A DNA stretch of 64,000 nucleotides from CALMEC01 sp963765105 (GCA_963765105.1 CAVXUW010000004.1:930001-994000), one strand, 5' to 3'; positions 24,996 through 32,714 are shown, counted from the first letter of the stretch. Notes: generated from the letters alone by a model not told the origin. Program-made: numbers and translations.

Positions 24996-25643
24996 ATGAA
25001 CAGCCAGGTTCTCTCCCTCAACGTGGGTCGTGCGATCCCGGTTCCGTACCAGGGAAAGATGGTCAGCACTGGCATCTTCAAGTCCGCCGTGACGGAACGA
25101 GTCGCGTTGACCCGTGACGGTTTCGCCGGCGATGAGCAGGCCGACCCGTCGGTGCACGGCGGTCATCACAAGGCCGCCTACTTCTACTCGGCAGGGAACT
25201 ACGCCTGGTGGCGCGGCGAGTTGGGACACAACGTTGCGCACGGCGAGTTCGGCGAAAACCTCACGGTGAAAGGGTTCACTGACGACACGGTCAGCGTGGG
25301 CGATCTCATCCGCGTGGGTGAGGCCCTGGTGGAGGTCACCTCTCCGCGCGAGCCCTGTTTCAAACTGGGTATTCGCTTGGCCGACCCACGTTTCCCCGCA
25401 CGCTTTCGCGAGGCAAACCGCACGGGCTTCTACTCACGCGTGATCGAGGAGGGCACCATCGGCGTGGGCGACACCGTAACCATTGAGACACCCGCGGCGG
25501 ACTCACTCACCATCGCGGAGTTCCACCTCACCTACACGCAGGGCCGACGCGACGAGACCGCCCTGCGCCGACTGATGAGCGCCCCAAACCTGGAGCCCAA
25601 CTGGGTTGCCTGGTGCGAGAAACGCCTCGGCGAACTCGCTTAG
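24996..25643 (+). CDS. MOSC domain protein, YiiM-like
   Basis: A 215-residue protein. The MOSC beta-barrel has 'GDEQADPSVHGGHHKAAYFY', 'FGENLTVKGF' and the invariant cysteine in 'SPREPCFKLGIR'. A C-terminal helical 3-alpha domain ends 'WVAWCEKRLGELA'. YiiM-type proteins reduce N-hydroxylated compounds using molybdenum cofactor. The gene follows DUF1015 closely. ATG 24996 has TAACGT nine bases upstream. Confidence 0.9.
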   Translation: MNSQVLSLNVGRAIPVPYQGKMVSTGIFKSAVTERVALTRDGFAGDEQADPSVHGGHHKAAYFYSAGNYAWWRGELGHNVAHGEFGENLTVKGFTDDTVSVGDLIRVGEALVEVTSPREPCFKLGIRLADPRFPARFREANRTGFYSRVIEEGTIGVGDTVTIETPAADSLTIAEFHLTYTQGRRDETALRRLMSAPNLEPNWVAWCEKRLGELA

Positions 25644-25862
25644 CGAGGGCCGTCGTCCGCGGTCCAGCGCTTTCCGTGTGACGTCATTCGGGGTCCTTGT
25701 CCTCGGTTGAACGAACCAGGACGGCATCCTGACGAGATGGTTCGGACAGCACGAGACACCGTGAACGCCCGCGGCGATCAAACGTTCCGAATTGCCCTCA
25801 CTCGAGGCGTCGGCGAGTATCCCCCACTCAGTCGACATTTCAACGAGTCAAGGGGGTTCGAG

Positions 25863-26579
25863 GTGAACAGACTTAAGCCGAAAGCGCCGTCACCGTCCAT
25901 GGTGATCGCGCTCATCGCGCTCTTCGTCGCACTCAGCGGCATCGCCGTCGCCGGTGTGACGCTCTCCAACAACACGGTCCGGTCCAACAACATCGTCAAC
26001 GGCCAGGTCAAAAACGCCGACCTCGCCACCAACAGCGTCGGCAAGCTCAAGATCAAGAGCAGCGCCATCGACTCGACGAAGATCCTCGACGGATCCGTCG
26101 CCAACGCCGATCTCGCTGCCGGCGCGGTGACACCGGCGAAAGTCTCTGGTGTGCCGGCCGTCCGCGCCTTCAACAACGCGAATGTGCCGGTACCCAACGG
26201 AACCTTCGTCCCCGTGCCGCTCAACAGCGAGCGATTCGACACGGCAACGATGCACAAGACAGACGTCGATACCTCACGGTTGACGGTGTCGGCGCCAGGC
26301 ATCTACATGGTCACGGGCAACGCCACGTGGCTGAACAACACGACGGGGGCTCGCGAGCTCAACATTCGTAAGAACGGCACGGTCGTGCTGGCCCGTGTCG
26401 TTCAGCCAGGAGACCCCACGATCAATACGACCGATCAATCAGTCACGACGCTTGTGCAGCTCGCAGCCGGCGACTTCGTCGAGCTTGTGGCCCGCCAGAA
26501 CTCCGGTGTGGCATTGACGATTGGAGCGAGCGGGGAACACTCCCCCGAGTTCTCAGCCGTTTGGGTCGCCCCCTCCTGA
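25863..26579 (+). CDS. Membrane-anchored surface protein with short repeats and C1q/TNF-like domain
   Basis: A 238-residue protein. The N-terminus 'PSPSMVIALIALFVALSGIA' is a signal-anchor or signal peptide. Residues about 38-95 hold a repetitive stretch with units such as 'NIVNGQVKNADLATNSVG' and 'DGSVANADLAAGAV', a pattern I associate with Thermoleophilia surface proteins. Residues 100-238 form a predicted jelly-roll ('APGIYMVTGNATWLNN', 'RELNIRKNGT', 'TLVQLAAGDFVELVA'), similar in plan to C1q/TNF-like domains. GTG 25863 is preceded by AAGGGGG. Role in adhesion or surface display is inferred. Confidence 0.75.
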   Translation: MNRLKPKAPSPSMVIALIALFVALSGIAVAGVTLSNNTVRSNNIVNGQVKNADLATNSVGKLKIKSSAIDSTKILDGSVANADLAAGAVTPAKVSGVPAVRAFNNANVPVPNGTFVPVPLNSERFDTATMHKTDVDTSRLTVSAPGIYMVTGNATWLNNTTGARELNIRKNGTVVLARVVQPGDPTINTTDQSVTTLVQLAAGDFVELVARQNSGVALTIGASGEHSPEFSAVWVAPS

Positions 26580-26590
26580 GCAACGGGCAT

Positions 26591-26627
26591 GTGATGGCCG
26601 ACGTCCCCGTGGGCGGCCGGCCATCAC
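26591..26627 (+). terminator. Hairpin after the surface protein gene
   Basis: GTGATGGCC and GGCCATCAC form a perfect nine-pair outer stem over a 19-base GC-rich interior, beginning 12 bases after the stop codon. Confidence 0.65.
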
Positions 26628-26665
26628 TCCGCGCTCGATCCCGGCCATATTGTGTCTACACGTGC

Positions 26666-26671
26666 TACAGT
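26666..26671 (+). promoter_or_regulatory. Leaderless-type -10 element TACAGT for vapB
   Basis: TACAGT, preceded by TG (extended -10), ends six bases before GTG 26678. Just upstream, GTGT-CT-ACAC is a small inverted repeat that could be an antitoxin operator. Confidence 0.5.
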
Positions 26672-26677
26672 CGCAAG

Positions 26678-26956
26678 GTGGAATCGATTGGCATACGTGA
26701 GCTCCGCAACCACACGAGTGGAGCGATTCGGCGAGCTATGGCCGGCGAACGGATCGTCATCACGATCGACGGGGTACCTGCAGCCCAGCTCGGCCCACTC
26801 AATAGCGGCGAGCACGCGATGTCCATTGCCGATTTGATTGCCGCGGGGCTGGTCGAGGCACCGAAGACTGCGAGCGCCCCGCCACCACCTCGACCCGTTA
26901 CCCCACCACCGGGCCGTTCGTCAACCGACATCCTCGACGACCACAGAAGCCGCTGA
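26678..26956 (+). CDS. vapB: VapB/Phd-type antitoxin
   Basis: A 92-residue protein. The N-terminal 'VESIGIRELRNHTSGAIRRA' and 'GERIVITIDGVPAAQLGPL' are the Phd/YefM DNA-binding fold; the Pro-rich C-terminus ('APPPPRPVTPPPG') should bind and neutralise the toxin. Such antitoxins normally repress their own operon. GTG 26678 fits a leaderless mRNA. The stop overlaps the proposed CTG start of vapC. Confidence 0.88.
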   Translation: MESIGIRELRNHTSGAIRRAMAGERIVITIDGVPAAQLGPLNSGEHAMSIADLIAAGLVEAPKTASAPPPPRPVTPPPGRSSTDILDDHRSR

Positions 26957-27360
26957 CGCTCGTCCTCGACACGTCGGCGCTTCTCAAGCGATATCTCGCT
27001 GAGGATGGCTCCGAGCAGCTGATCGCCGCAATGGACCACGACGCCCAGTGGGGCGCGTCCGCTCTAGCGCTCGCCGAGGCCCACGTCACTCTCTGCCAGG
27101 TCGGCCTCGACCAACGCGATCTTGCGCTCGCGATCGCCGCGCTCCGTACCGACTGGGAACGAATGTTGGTTGTTCCGGTCGACGACCTGTGCCTTGCCCG
27201 CGCCCGCGAGATCGGGTGCGAACACCGCGTTCGAACCCTCGACGCCATTCATCTTGCGGCGGCCGAGCGCTTTCCGACACCGTCCCGGTTTCTCACGTTT
27301 GACAGGCGCCAGCGGGGCGCCGCAGACGCACTCGGTCTCAACGTGACCTCGGCGCCGTAG
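26953..27360 (+). CDS. vapC: VapC-type PIN-domain toxin ribonuclease, probable CTG start
   Basis: A 135-residue PIN-domain protein. Acidic catalytic residues are in 'LVLDTSALLKRYL' (first Asp), 'SALALAEAHVTL' (Glu), 'RTLDAIHLAAAERF' (Asp) and 'LTFDRRQ' (Asp). VapC toxins cut RNA when free of VapB. No ATG, GTG or TTG exists in frame upstream of the essential first Asp; ATG 27031 would delete it. CTG 26953 overlaps the vapB stop as CTGA, the exact place of the usual ATGA overlap, and is taken as the start. Confidence 0.85.
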   Translation: MTLVLDTSALLKRYLAEDGSEQLIAAMDHDAQWGASALALAEAHVTLCQVGLDQRDLALAIAALRTDWERMLVVPVDDLCLARAREIGCEHRVRTLDAIHLAAAERFPTPSRFLTFDRRQRGAADALGLNVTSAP

Positions 27361-27401
27361 CCCGAGCCACCAACGCCCTCCATCGGCAACCTCGGCGGCG
27401 C

Positions 27402-27630
27402 GTGACCTCCCAATACTCGGGTGCGTCGTTCTACACCGTCAGCTTCCCCGTCAACGTGACGGGATGCGCGTACACGGCGATCATTGGCGGCGCCTCAACG
27501 TCGTATGCGGGTTTCGGCGAGATCTCGGTCTATAGCGCGAACGCTCTCCCCAACTCAGTAACCGTCGTTTACGCACAACGCGGCTGGGACGTTGCCCGAC
27601 AAGCCCTTCCACATCATGGTCGTCTGCTCG
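27402..27630 (+). pseudogene. Orphan, frameshifted C-terminal domain of a surface protein
   Basis: The frame from 27402 reads 'SFYTVSFPVNVTGCAYTAII' and 'SVTVVYAQRGWDV', then the family-like ending 'PDKPFHIMVVC' continues only in the +1 frame from 27595. The pattern (CAY..., ...FH..VVC) is the end domain seen in many surface proteins with the same 'NADL'-type repeats. The N-terminal part and any signal peptide are missing. I read this as a decayed remnant, possibly related to the intact paralogue at 25863-26579. Confidence 0.55.
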
Positions 27631-27765
27631 CGGTCGACCGACTCCTTTTTCGGAGCAAAGTGCGGTTCCAACTGGCTCTCCCTCCGGCACGCATGCCGGG
27701 GGAGGAGCCGATTGCGTGATCTGCACGGACGGCGAGGCACGCCTCATCATTGACTTCGCAGGCTC

Positions 27766-27771
27766 TACAAT
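27766..27771 (+). promoter_or_regulatory. Leaderless-type -10 element TACAAT
   Basis: TACAAT ends six bases before ATG 27778; no Shine-Dalgarno precedes the start. Confidence 0.55.
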
Positions 27772-27777
27772 CGACCA

Positions 27778-28374
27778 ATGGGCAGCCTCCGCAGACGTGG
27801 CCTCACCGATGGTGAGCTGAGGCGTATCCCGCCCGGGCAGCACTTCGTGGGTGACTTCCCGGTGCTGCACGCCGGGTCGGTACCGCGCACGCCGCCGACC
27901 GACTGGGACATGCGCGTGTGGGGGCTCGTGGAGAACGAGCTGCGCTGGGACGACGGCGAGTTCCGCGCCCTCCCCACGGTCAACCAGACGTGCGACATTC
28001 ACTGCGTGACGACGTGGTCGAAGCTCGACACCGTGTGGGACGGCGTGCCCATGACCTGGGTGCTCGAACGGGCACGGCCGCTCGCGACGGCGACGCACGT
28101 GATCATCCACGCGGAGGAGGGCTACACCACCAACCTCCCCATCGATGCGATCCGCGACGACGACGTGATGCTCGCCTACCGCTACGGCGGGACGGAGCTC
28201 GAACCCGAGCACGGCGGTCCGCTGCGACTGCTCGTGCCGAAGCTGTACTTCTGGAAAAGCGCCAAGTGGCTACGCGGACTGGAGTTCGTCGACAGGGACC
28301 AACCCGGGTACTGGGAACGACTTGGCTACTCCAACAGCGCTGACCCATGGAAGGAGGAGCGCTACGCCTTCTGA
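27778..28374 (+). CDS. Sulfite-oxidase-like molybdopterin oxidoreductase
   Basis: A 198-residue protein of the sulfite oxidase/YedY fold reduced to its molybdopterin domain. 'RIPPGQHFVGDFPVLHAG', 'NQTCDIHCVTTWSK' with the Mo-ligating cysteine (the Cys before VTTWS), 'LPIDAIRDDDVMLAYRYGG' and 'PLRLLVPKLYFWKSAKW' are present. No signal peptide is seen, so it acts in the cytoplasm. Natural substrate unknown. Starts on a leaderless-type promoter; the following membrane-protein gene overlaps its 3' end. Confidence 0.9.
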   Translation: MGSLRRRGLTDGELRRIPPGQHFVGDFPVLHAGSVPRTPPTDWDMRVWGLVENELRWDDGEFRALPTVNQTCDIHCVTTWSKLDTVWDGVPMTWVLERARPLATATHVIIHAEEGYTTNLPIDAIRDDDVMLAYRYGGTELEPEHGGPLRLLVPKLYFWKSAKWLRGLEFVDRDQPGYWERLGYSNSADPWKEERYAF

Positions 28375-28771
28375 GCCGGAACGACTCGACGAATGGGACC
28401 AGCTCGACCGCCTCACCCGGCGTATCGGCCGGTGGGCGCTCGTCGGCATCCCCAGCTGGCTCGTCCTACTTGCGGCCTTCAACCAGCAGCTCACCGGGAT
28501 CCCGTGGCTCGTCGGCGTCGTCGCCGCCAGCGTGCTGGCCACCATCATCGTCGTCCTGGCCGATCGCCGGGCGCAGGAACATCACGGCAGCGGCCTTGGC
28601 CCCGTGGCCCGCAGCATCCTCACGTGGGGTGTCGCGTTCGGCGTCTTCGCCATCGTGTTCTCGGCTGCAGGAGCCGGTGACAGCGTCCTCATCCTCGTCC
28701 CGTTCGTCGCCGCCACATTCGTCACCGCAGCAATCGAGATTGCACGACGCGCGATGGCTGGGCGTCGCTAG
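28322..28771 (+). CDS. Four-helix membrane protein, function unknown
   Basis: A protein of up to 149 residues with hydrophobic segments near 40-57, 62-82, 98-116 and 120-138. The only ordinary start is TTG 28322, deep inside the preceding gene. A very strong Shine-Dalgarno (GGAGGAG, 28353-28359) lies further downstream and points to ACG 28364 or a nearby codon in this frame, which would give 135 residues. The start is therefore unresolved. No family recognised. Confidence 0.6.
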   Translation: MATPTALTHGRRSATPSEPERLDEWDQLDRLTRRIGRWALVGIPSWLVLLAAFNQQLTGIPWLVGVVAASVLATIIVVLADRRAQEHHGSGLGPVARSILTWGVAFGVFAIVFSAAGAGDSVLILVPFVAATFVTAAIEIARRAMAGRR

Positions 28772-28841
28772 GTCCCCCTCGCTACGCTTCTCACAGTTCG
28801 CAGGCCCGCCGGGTCCGCCATCCGTCAAGGAGAGCGCCGCC

Positions 28842-29426
28842 ATGAGTCCCCTCATCCCGATGGTCGTGGAGCAAACCTCGCGTGGCGAGCGGTCCTTCGA
28901 CATTTATTCGCGGTTGTTGAATGAGCGGATCGTGTTTTTGGGCACGCCGGTGGATGATCAGATCGCGAACCTGATCATCGCGCAGTTGCTGCATTTGGAG
29001 AGCGAGGACCCGGATAAGGAGATCTCGATTTACATCAACTCGCCCGGTGGGTCGGTGTATGCGGGTTTGGCGATCTACGACACGATGCAGTTCATCAAGC
29101 CGGACGTGCAGACGATTTGTGTGGGAATCGCAATGAGCATGGGCGCGTTGCTCCTCGCCGGCGGCGCCAAAGGCAAGCGCATGGCACTACCGAACTCCAA
29201 GATCCTCATCCACCAAGTCTCCGGCGGATTCTCGGGGCAGTCAACCGACATCGAGATCCACGCCCGCGAAGCACTTGCCTTGCGCGCGCGTCTCGACGAG
29301 ATCCTGGCTCACCACACCGGCAAGACTCCCGAGGAGATCCACGACGACTCCGACCGCGATCGATTCTTCACCTCGGCAGAGGCGGCCGAATACGGCCTCA
29401 TCGACAAGGTCATCGAAAGCCACTAG
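28842..29426 (+). CDS. clpP: ATP-dependent Clp protease proteolytic subunit
   Basis: A 194-residue serine protease subunit that forms the ClpP tetradecamer with a ClpA/C/X ATPase. Catalytic residues are seen in 'GIAMSMGALLLAGG' (Ser), 'NSKILIHQVSGGF' (His) and 'SDRDRFFTSAEAAEYGLID' (Asp). 'SIYINSPGGSVYAGLAIYD' is the conserved oxyanion region. AAGGAG lies upstream of ATG 28842. Codons from about 28900 to 29125 favour TTG, GAT and TTT, whereas the rest uses the C-ending codons of the neighbours. It is an isolated clpP with no clpX beside it. Confidence 0.96.
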   Translation: MSPLIPMVVEQTSRGERSFDIYSRLLNERIVFLGTPVDDQIANLIIAQLLHLESEDPDKEISIYINSPGGSVYAGLAIYDTMQFIKPDVQTICVGIAMSMGALLLAGGAKGKRMALPNSKILIHQVSGGFSGQSTDIEIHAREALALRARLDEILAHHTGKTPEEIHDDSDRDRFFTSAEAAEYGLIDKVIESH

Positions 29427-30023
29427 CGCACCCACAACACCAGAAGCACAGGCCCCTTGACGGCCTGGGCGTCGCGCGCAAAACTTGAGTGACGAGAGGG
29501 CACTGGGGCCATGAGCTGAACGGCCCGCAGACGTTTCTCTCGACGATGCCGACGCAGGGAGAACGTCACGGGATGCGCAGACACCCTGACACCTACCGGA
29601 TATGTGTCGAACGACGATCCGACGTCAGGTCGTCCCGGCCCTCGCGCTCTCTGGCGCTTATCGGTAGCTGGTCACCGGTGAATGGCTCTCGTTCACGTTG
29701 CTGCGACCCGGCATGTGTGTCTGTGAATGACGCACCGTTGACGGCAGCATTGCCCGCATGCCGCGCGAGTGACCCCACTGGGGGATCGCGGCTGCAGAGA
29801 GGAGCCGCCTATGGATGAGAACGCGACTTTGGGCCGTCGGTAGGCGCGATACTCACCGTCCGCGCGGCCCTCGCTCGCAACATCCATAAGCAGGTTCGCC
29901 CCGCCGGCCCACACACCAGTGGCGCGGACCTGCGGCTCACGAAACCGTGAGCACCGCACAGAGGGGGGTGCGTCCTTTCGTCGGGACGCGCCCCCCTCGT
30001 ACGTAACGCACACCTCACCCAAC
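29427..30023. other. Non-coding gap between clpP and groEL with several inverted repeats
   Basis: No convincing protein gene is seen in about 600 bases. Potential RNA structure is present: GCCGCG 29760-29765 pairs with CGCGGC 29787-29792 around a CCCC-ACT-GGGG hairpin; TATGGATG 29811-29818 pairs with CATCCATA 29880-29887; GCTCACG-AAAC-CGTGAGC is a perfect hairpin at 29935-29952; the groEL terminator follows. I could not match this to tmRNA, RNase P, SRP RNA, 6S or a known riboswitch. Confidence 0.5.
29961..29998 (-). terminator. Strong hairpin downstream of groEL
   Basis: A stem of 15 pairs (one G-U) joins 29961-29975 with 29984-29998 over an eight-base loop, 25 bases beyond the groEL stop. 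Its direction is most useful for the minus-strand groESL transcript, though it is symmetric. Confidence 0.75.
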
Positions 30024-31664
30024 CTAGAAGTCGGGCATTCCCCCGGCCATGTTGGGGCTGGTGATGGTCCCACCCGGTCCACCTTGCGGCTTCTCCGGCG
30101 CTTCCACCACGACACACTCAGTGGTGATGATGTTCTTCGCGATCGACGCAGCGTTCTGCAGCGCCGAACGGGTCACCATCGCCGGGTCGATCACTCCGGC
30201 CTTGACGAGGTCGACGTACTCGCCGGTCGCCACATTCAGCCCCATACCGTTCTTCAGCTCACGCACCTTGCCCACGACGACGGAGCCCTCGAGCCCCGCG
30301 TTGTCGGCGAGCTGACGAAGAGGCTCCTCGAGCGCACGCCGCACGATCGCGGCGCCGGTCGCCTCATCACCGGTAAGACTGAGCTTGTCGATTGAGGGAG
30401 CCGCGTTGACGAGTGCCACACCGCCACCGGCAACAACGCCCTCTTCGAGCGCTGCACGAGTGGCCTGCAAGGCATCTTCCACCCGGTGCTTCTTTTCCTT
30501 CATCTCGGTCTCGGTGGCCGCACCGACCTTCACGACCGCCACGCCACCAGCGAGCTTCGCCAGACGCTCCTGGAGCTTCTCGCGGTCGTAGTCGGAGTCG
30601 GTGTTGTCGAGCTCCACCCGGACCGTCGCGATGCGCGCCTGAATCTCTTTCGCGTCACCGCCACCGTCGATGATCGTGGTGGCGTCCTTGCCCACCACGA
30701 CACGACGGGCACGACCGAGCTGCGAGAGCTGGGTGTTCTCGAGCTTGTGGCCCATCTCACCACTGATCTGCTCACCGCCGGTAAGCACCGCGATGTCCTC
30801 CAACATGCGCTTACGACGGTCACCGAAGCCGGGGGCCTTCACCGCGATGCAGGTGAAGATGCCACGAAGCTTGTTGACGATCATCGTGGCAAGCGCCTCA
30901 CCCTCGATGTCCTCGGCGATGATGAGGAGTGGCTTTCCCGTCTGAATGACCTTCTCCAAAAGGGGAAGCACGTCCTTGACGGCGCTGATCTTGCCGCCGT
31001 GAGCGAGGATGTAGGCGTCGTCGAGGACGGCCTCCATGCGCTCCGGGTCGGTCACCATGTACGGCGACGTGTAGCCCCGATCGAACTGCATGCCTTCCGT
31101 GAACTCGAGGTCCATCCCGAAGGTCTGGCCCTCCTCAACGTTCACCACACCGTCCTTACCGACACGCTCGATGGCGTCGGCGATGATGTCGCCGATCTCA
31201 CGGTCGCGGGCGGAGATGGTCGCCACGCGGGCGATGTCTTCCTTGCCCTGCACGGGACGGGCCGCCTTGCGAACGTGCTCCACAACGGTGTCGACCGCTG
31301 CCTCGATACCGCGCTTGAGGCCCATGGGGTTTGCGCCGGCGGCGACGTTCTTGACGCCCTCACGGACGATCGACTGAGCCAGCACTGTGGCGGTGGTCGT
31401 ACCGTCTCCGGCCACGTCGTTCGTGGCGGTTGCAACCTCACGCACCAACTGCGCGCCCTGGTTCTCAAATGCGTCGTCGACATCGATCTCGCGGGCGATG
31501 GTGACGCCGTCGTTGGTGATCGTCGGGCCGCCGAACGGCTTATTGATCACGACGTAGCGGCCTTTCGGGCCGAGCGTCACCTTGACGGCGTCGGCAAGAA
31601 TGTTGACGCCGCGCTCGAGAGACTTACGCGCCTCTTCTCCGAACCTGATGTCCTTGTGCGCCAT
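30024..31664 (-). CDS. groEL: Chaperonin GroEL (Hsp60)
   Basis: A 546-residue 60-kDa chaperonin forming the double-ring folding chamber. Family sequences include 'AHKDIRFGEEARKSLERGVN', 'DGVTIAREI', 'VAGDGTTTATVLAQSIVREG', 'EGMQFDRGYTSPYMVTD' and a C-terminal 'GGPGGTITSPNMAGGMPDF'. The tail has only a short GGM motif and no His-rich extension as in some actinobacterial GroEL1. It directly follows groES and is presumably controlled by the CIRCE site upstream. Confidence 0.98.
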   Translation of the reverse strand: MAHKDIRFGEEARKSLERGVNILADAVKVTLGPKGRYVVINKPFGGPTITNDGVTIAREIDVDDAFENQGAQLVREVATATNDVAGDGTTTATVLAQSIVREGVKNVAAGANPMGLKRGIEAAVDTVVEHVRKAARPVQGKEDIARVATISARDREIGDIIADAIERVGKDGVVNVEEGQTFGMDLEFTEGMQFDRGYTSPYMVTDPERMEAVLDDAYILAHGGKISAVKDVLPLLEKVIQTGKPLLIIAEDIEGEALATMIVNKLRGIFTCIAVKAPGFGDRRKRMLEDIAVLTGGEQISGEMGHKLENTQLSQLGRARRVVVGKDATTIIDGGGDAKEIQARIATVRVELDNTDSDYDREKLQERLAKLAGGVAVVKVGAATETEMKEKKHRVEDALQATRAALEEGVVAGGGVALVNAAPSIDKLSLTGDEATGAAIVRRALEEPLRQLADNAGLEGSVVVGKVRELKNGMGLNVATGEYVDLVKAGVIDPAMVTRSALQNAASIAKNIITTECVVVEAPEKPQGGPGGTITSPNMAGGMPDF

Positions 31665-31952
31665 CTAGTTCCCCGCCTTCGCCAAGATGTCTGACTCCCG
31701 AAGGATCAGAAGGTCTTCACCATCGATGGTGACTTCGGTCCCGCCGTATTTCGTGTAGATCACTTCGTCGCCGACCGCAACACTGAGGGGTACCCGCTCG
31801 CCGTCGTCGTACCGCCCGTCACCGACCGCAAGAATCTCGCCGCGAAGCGGCTTCTCCTGCGCGGTGTCGGGAAGCACGATCCCGCTTGCGGTGACATCCT
31901 CGGCCTCGATCTGGCGAACGACGACCCGGTCGCCAAGTGGCTTCAGTCGCAT
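31665..31952 (-). CDS. groES: Co-chaperonin GroES (Hsp10)
   Basis: A 95-residue co-chaperonin that caps GroEL. 'LKPLGDRVVVRQIEAED', the mobile loop 'TASGIVLPDTAQEKPLRGEI' and 'VGDEVIYTKYGGTEV' are normal. ATG 31952 is used because AAGGAG sits eight bases upstream on the minus strand; an earlier in-frame start would lie inside that site. CIRCE begins 15 bases upstream of the start. Confidence 0.97.
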   Translation of the reverse strand: MRLKPLGDRVVVRQIEAEDVTASGIVLPDTAQEKPLRGEILAVGDGRYDDGERVPLSVAVGDEVIYTKYGGTEVTIDGEDLLILRESDILAKAGN

Positions 31953-31966
31953 TCTCGTTCTCCTTG

Positions 31967-31993
31967 TTGGCACTCTTCACCTGTGAGTGCCAG
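31967..31993 (-). promoter_or_regulatory. CIRCE operator for HrcA
   Basis: TTGGCACTC, nine bases, GAGTGCCAG: an inverted repeat with eight of nine pairs, matching the CIRCE consensus TTAGCACTC-N9-GAGTGCTAA closely. It lies over the expected transcription start of groESL, so HrcA binding would block transcription until heat shock. hrcA itself is not in the window. Confidence 0.93.
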
Positions 31994-31994
31994 G

Positions 31995-32024
31995 AGACTA
32001 CCCGAAGTGCCTGCTCAGAGGCAA
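31995..32024 (-). promoter_or_regulatory. Probable sigma-A-type promoter of groESL
   Basis: On the minus strand TTGCCT (32024-32019), an 18-base spacer and TAGTCT (32000-31995) place the start of transcription near 31988, inside CIRCE. Confidence 0.6.
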
Positions 32025-32076
32025 CCCTGCACTCGACATCGTGAAACACCGGTGCCGCCGCCCGGTGCGACAGTCT

Positions 32077-32295
32077 CTACGCGCCGGTGGTCACGTTGCC
32101 GCTCGTGATGTCCCCGAGGTGCACGACCAGTCGAAGCTTCGCCTGGTTGACCGAGTCGATAAGGGCCGGGAGGCGCGCCTGCTGGCCCGGGCCGTAGGGA
32201 ACATCGCCAAGGATGGCCAGGTCGTAGGTGAGCGGTCCCCGGGCGCTTGCTGAGGATGGCACGCCAACAGCTGCGAGCAGCACCAGGCGCCACAC
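32077..32295 (-). pseudogene. Truncated metallophosphoesterase N-terminus
   Basis: A 72-residue frame from GTG 32295: a short signal-like segment, then 'YDLAILGDVPYGPGQ' and 'LRLVVHLGDITSGN', the first two metal-binding motifs of a secreted calcineurin-like phosphoesterase. It stops right after 'VTTGA'; the remaining domain, including the later His motifs, is absent in all frames before the groES promoter. It is probably a remnant, although expression of a short peptide cannot be excluded. Confidence 0.55.
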
Positions 32296-32336
32296 ACCGT
32301 TTGTTCCTCACTGTGCAACCCGGCCCGCGTTCATCC

Positions 32337-32699
32337 CTACTTGAGCGAGGGATACTCGATGATCTCGCTGAAGTGAATGATCGACACCTCGTCGTCGAGG
32401 GTGATCTCACGGGCATAGATGTGCGACAAGAAGTGGATGGTGTCCTCAACCAGGCGGAACTCCGGGTTGTCGCGCTCGATCTCGCGTTGGGTGAGCTCAC
32501 GGATGGGTTTGACGTCGACCTGGTCGATAATCGCCGTGAATATCTTCTGACGGGGGCCGTGGCGGTGGCCTACAGTGACCCAGCACAACTGGCCCTTCCG
32601 GTACTTGTTGCTCTTATCGCCCAGACGGATCGTGGCGGTCTTTCGCCCCTTACGAAGCTGGTCGATAAACAGAGGGGAATAAAAGTTGAGAGCGAACAC
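32337..32699 (-). CDS. ASCH/PUA-like domain protein
   Basis: A 120-residue protein. 'LRKGRKTATIRLGDKSNKYR', 'KGQLCWVTVGHRHGPRQK', 'IIDQVDVKPIRELTQREIE' and a final 'VSIIHFSEIIEY' follow the ASCH fold, a PUA-related RNA-binding or small-nucleoside hydrolase domain. Lower GC and AT-richer codons than its neighbours, including an unusual number of Lys, Ile and Phe residues, suggest possible acquisition by transfer. Function not known. Confidence 0.75.
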   Translation of the reverse strand: MFALNFYSPLFIDQLRKGRKTATIRLGDKSNKYRKGQLCWVTVGHRHGPRQKIFTAIIDQVDVKPIRELTQREIERDNPEFRLVEDTIHFLSHIYAREITLDDEVSIIHFSEIIEYPSLK

Positions 32700-32714
32700 G
32701 ATGTCTCCGTGGGG

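Noticed and set aside
29489..29818. 109-codon frame after clpP
   Set aside because: Arg/Ser-rich composition, no motif and no Shine-Dalgarno; it overlaps the inverted-repeat region.
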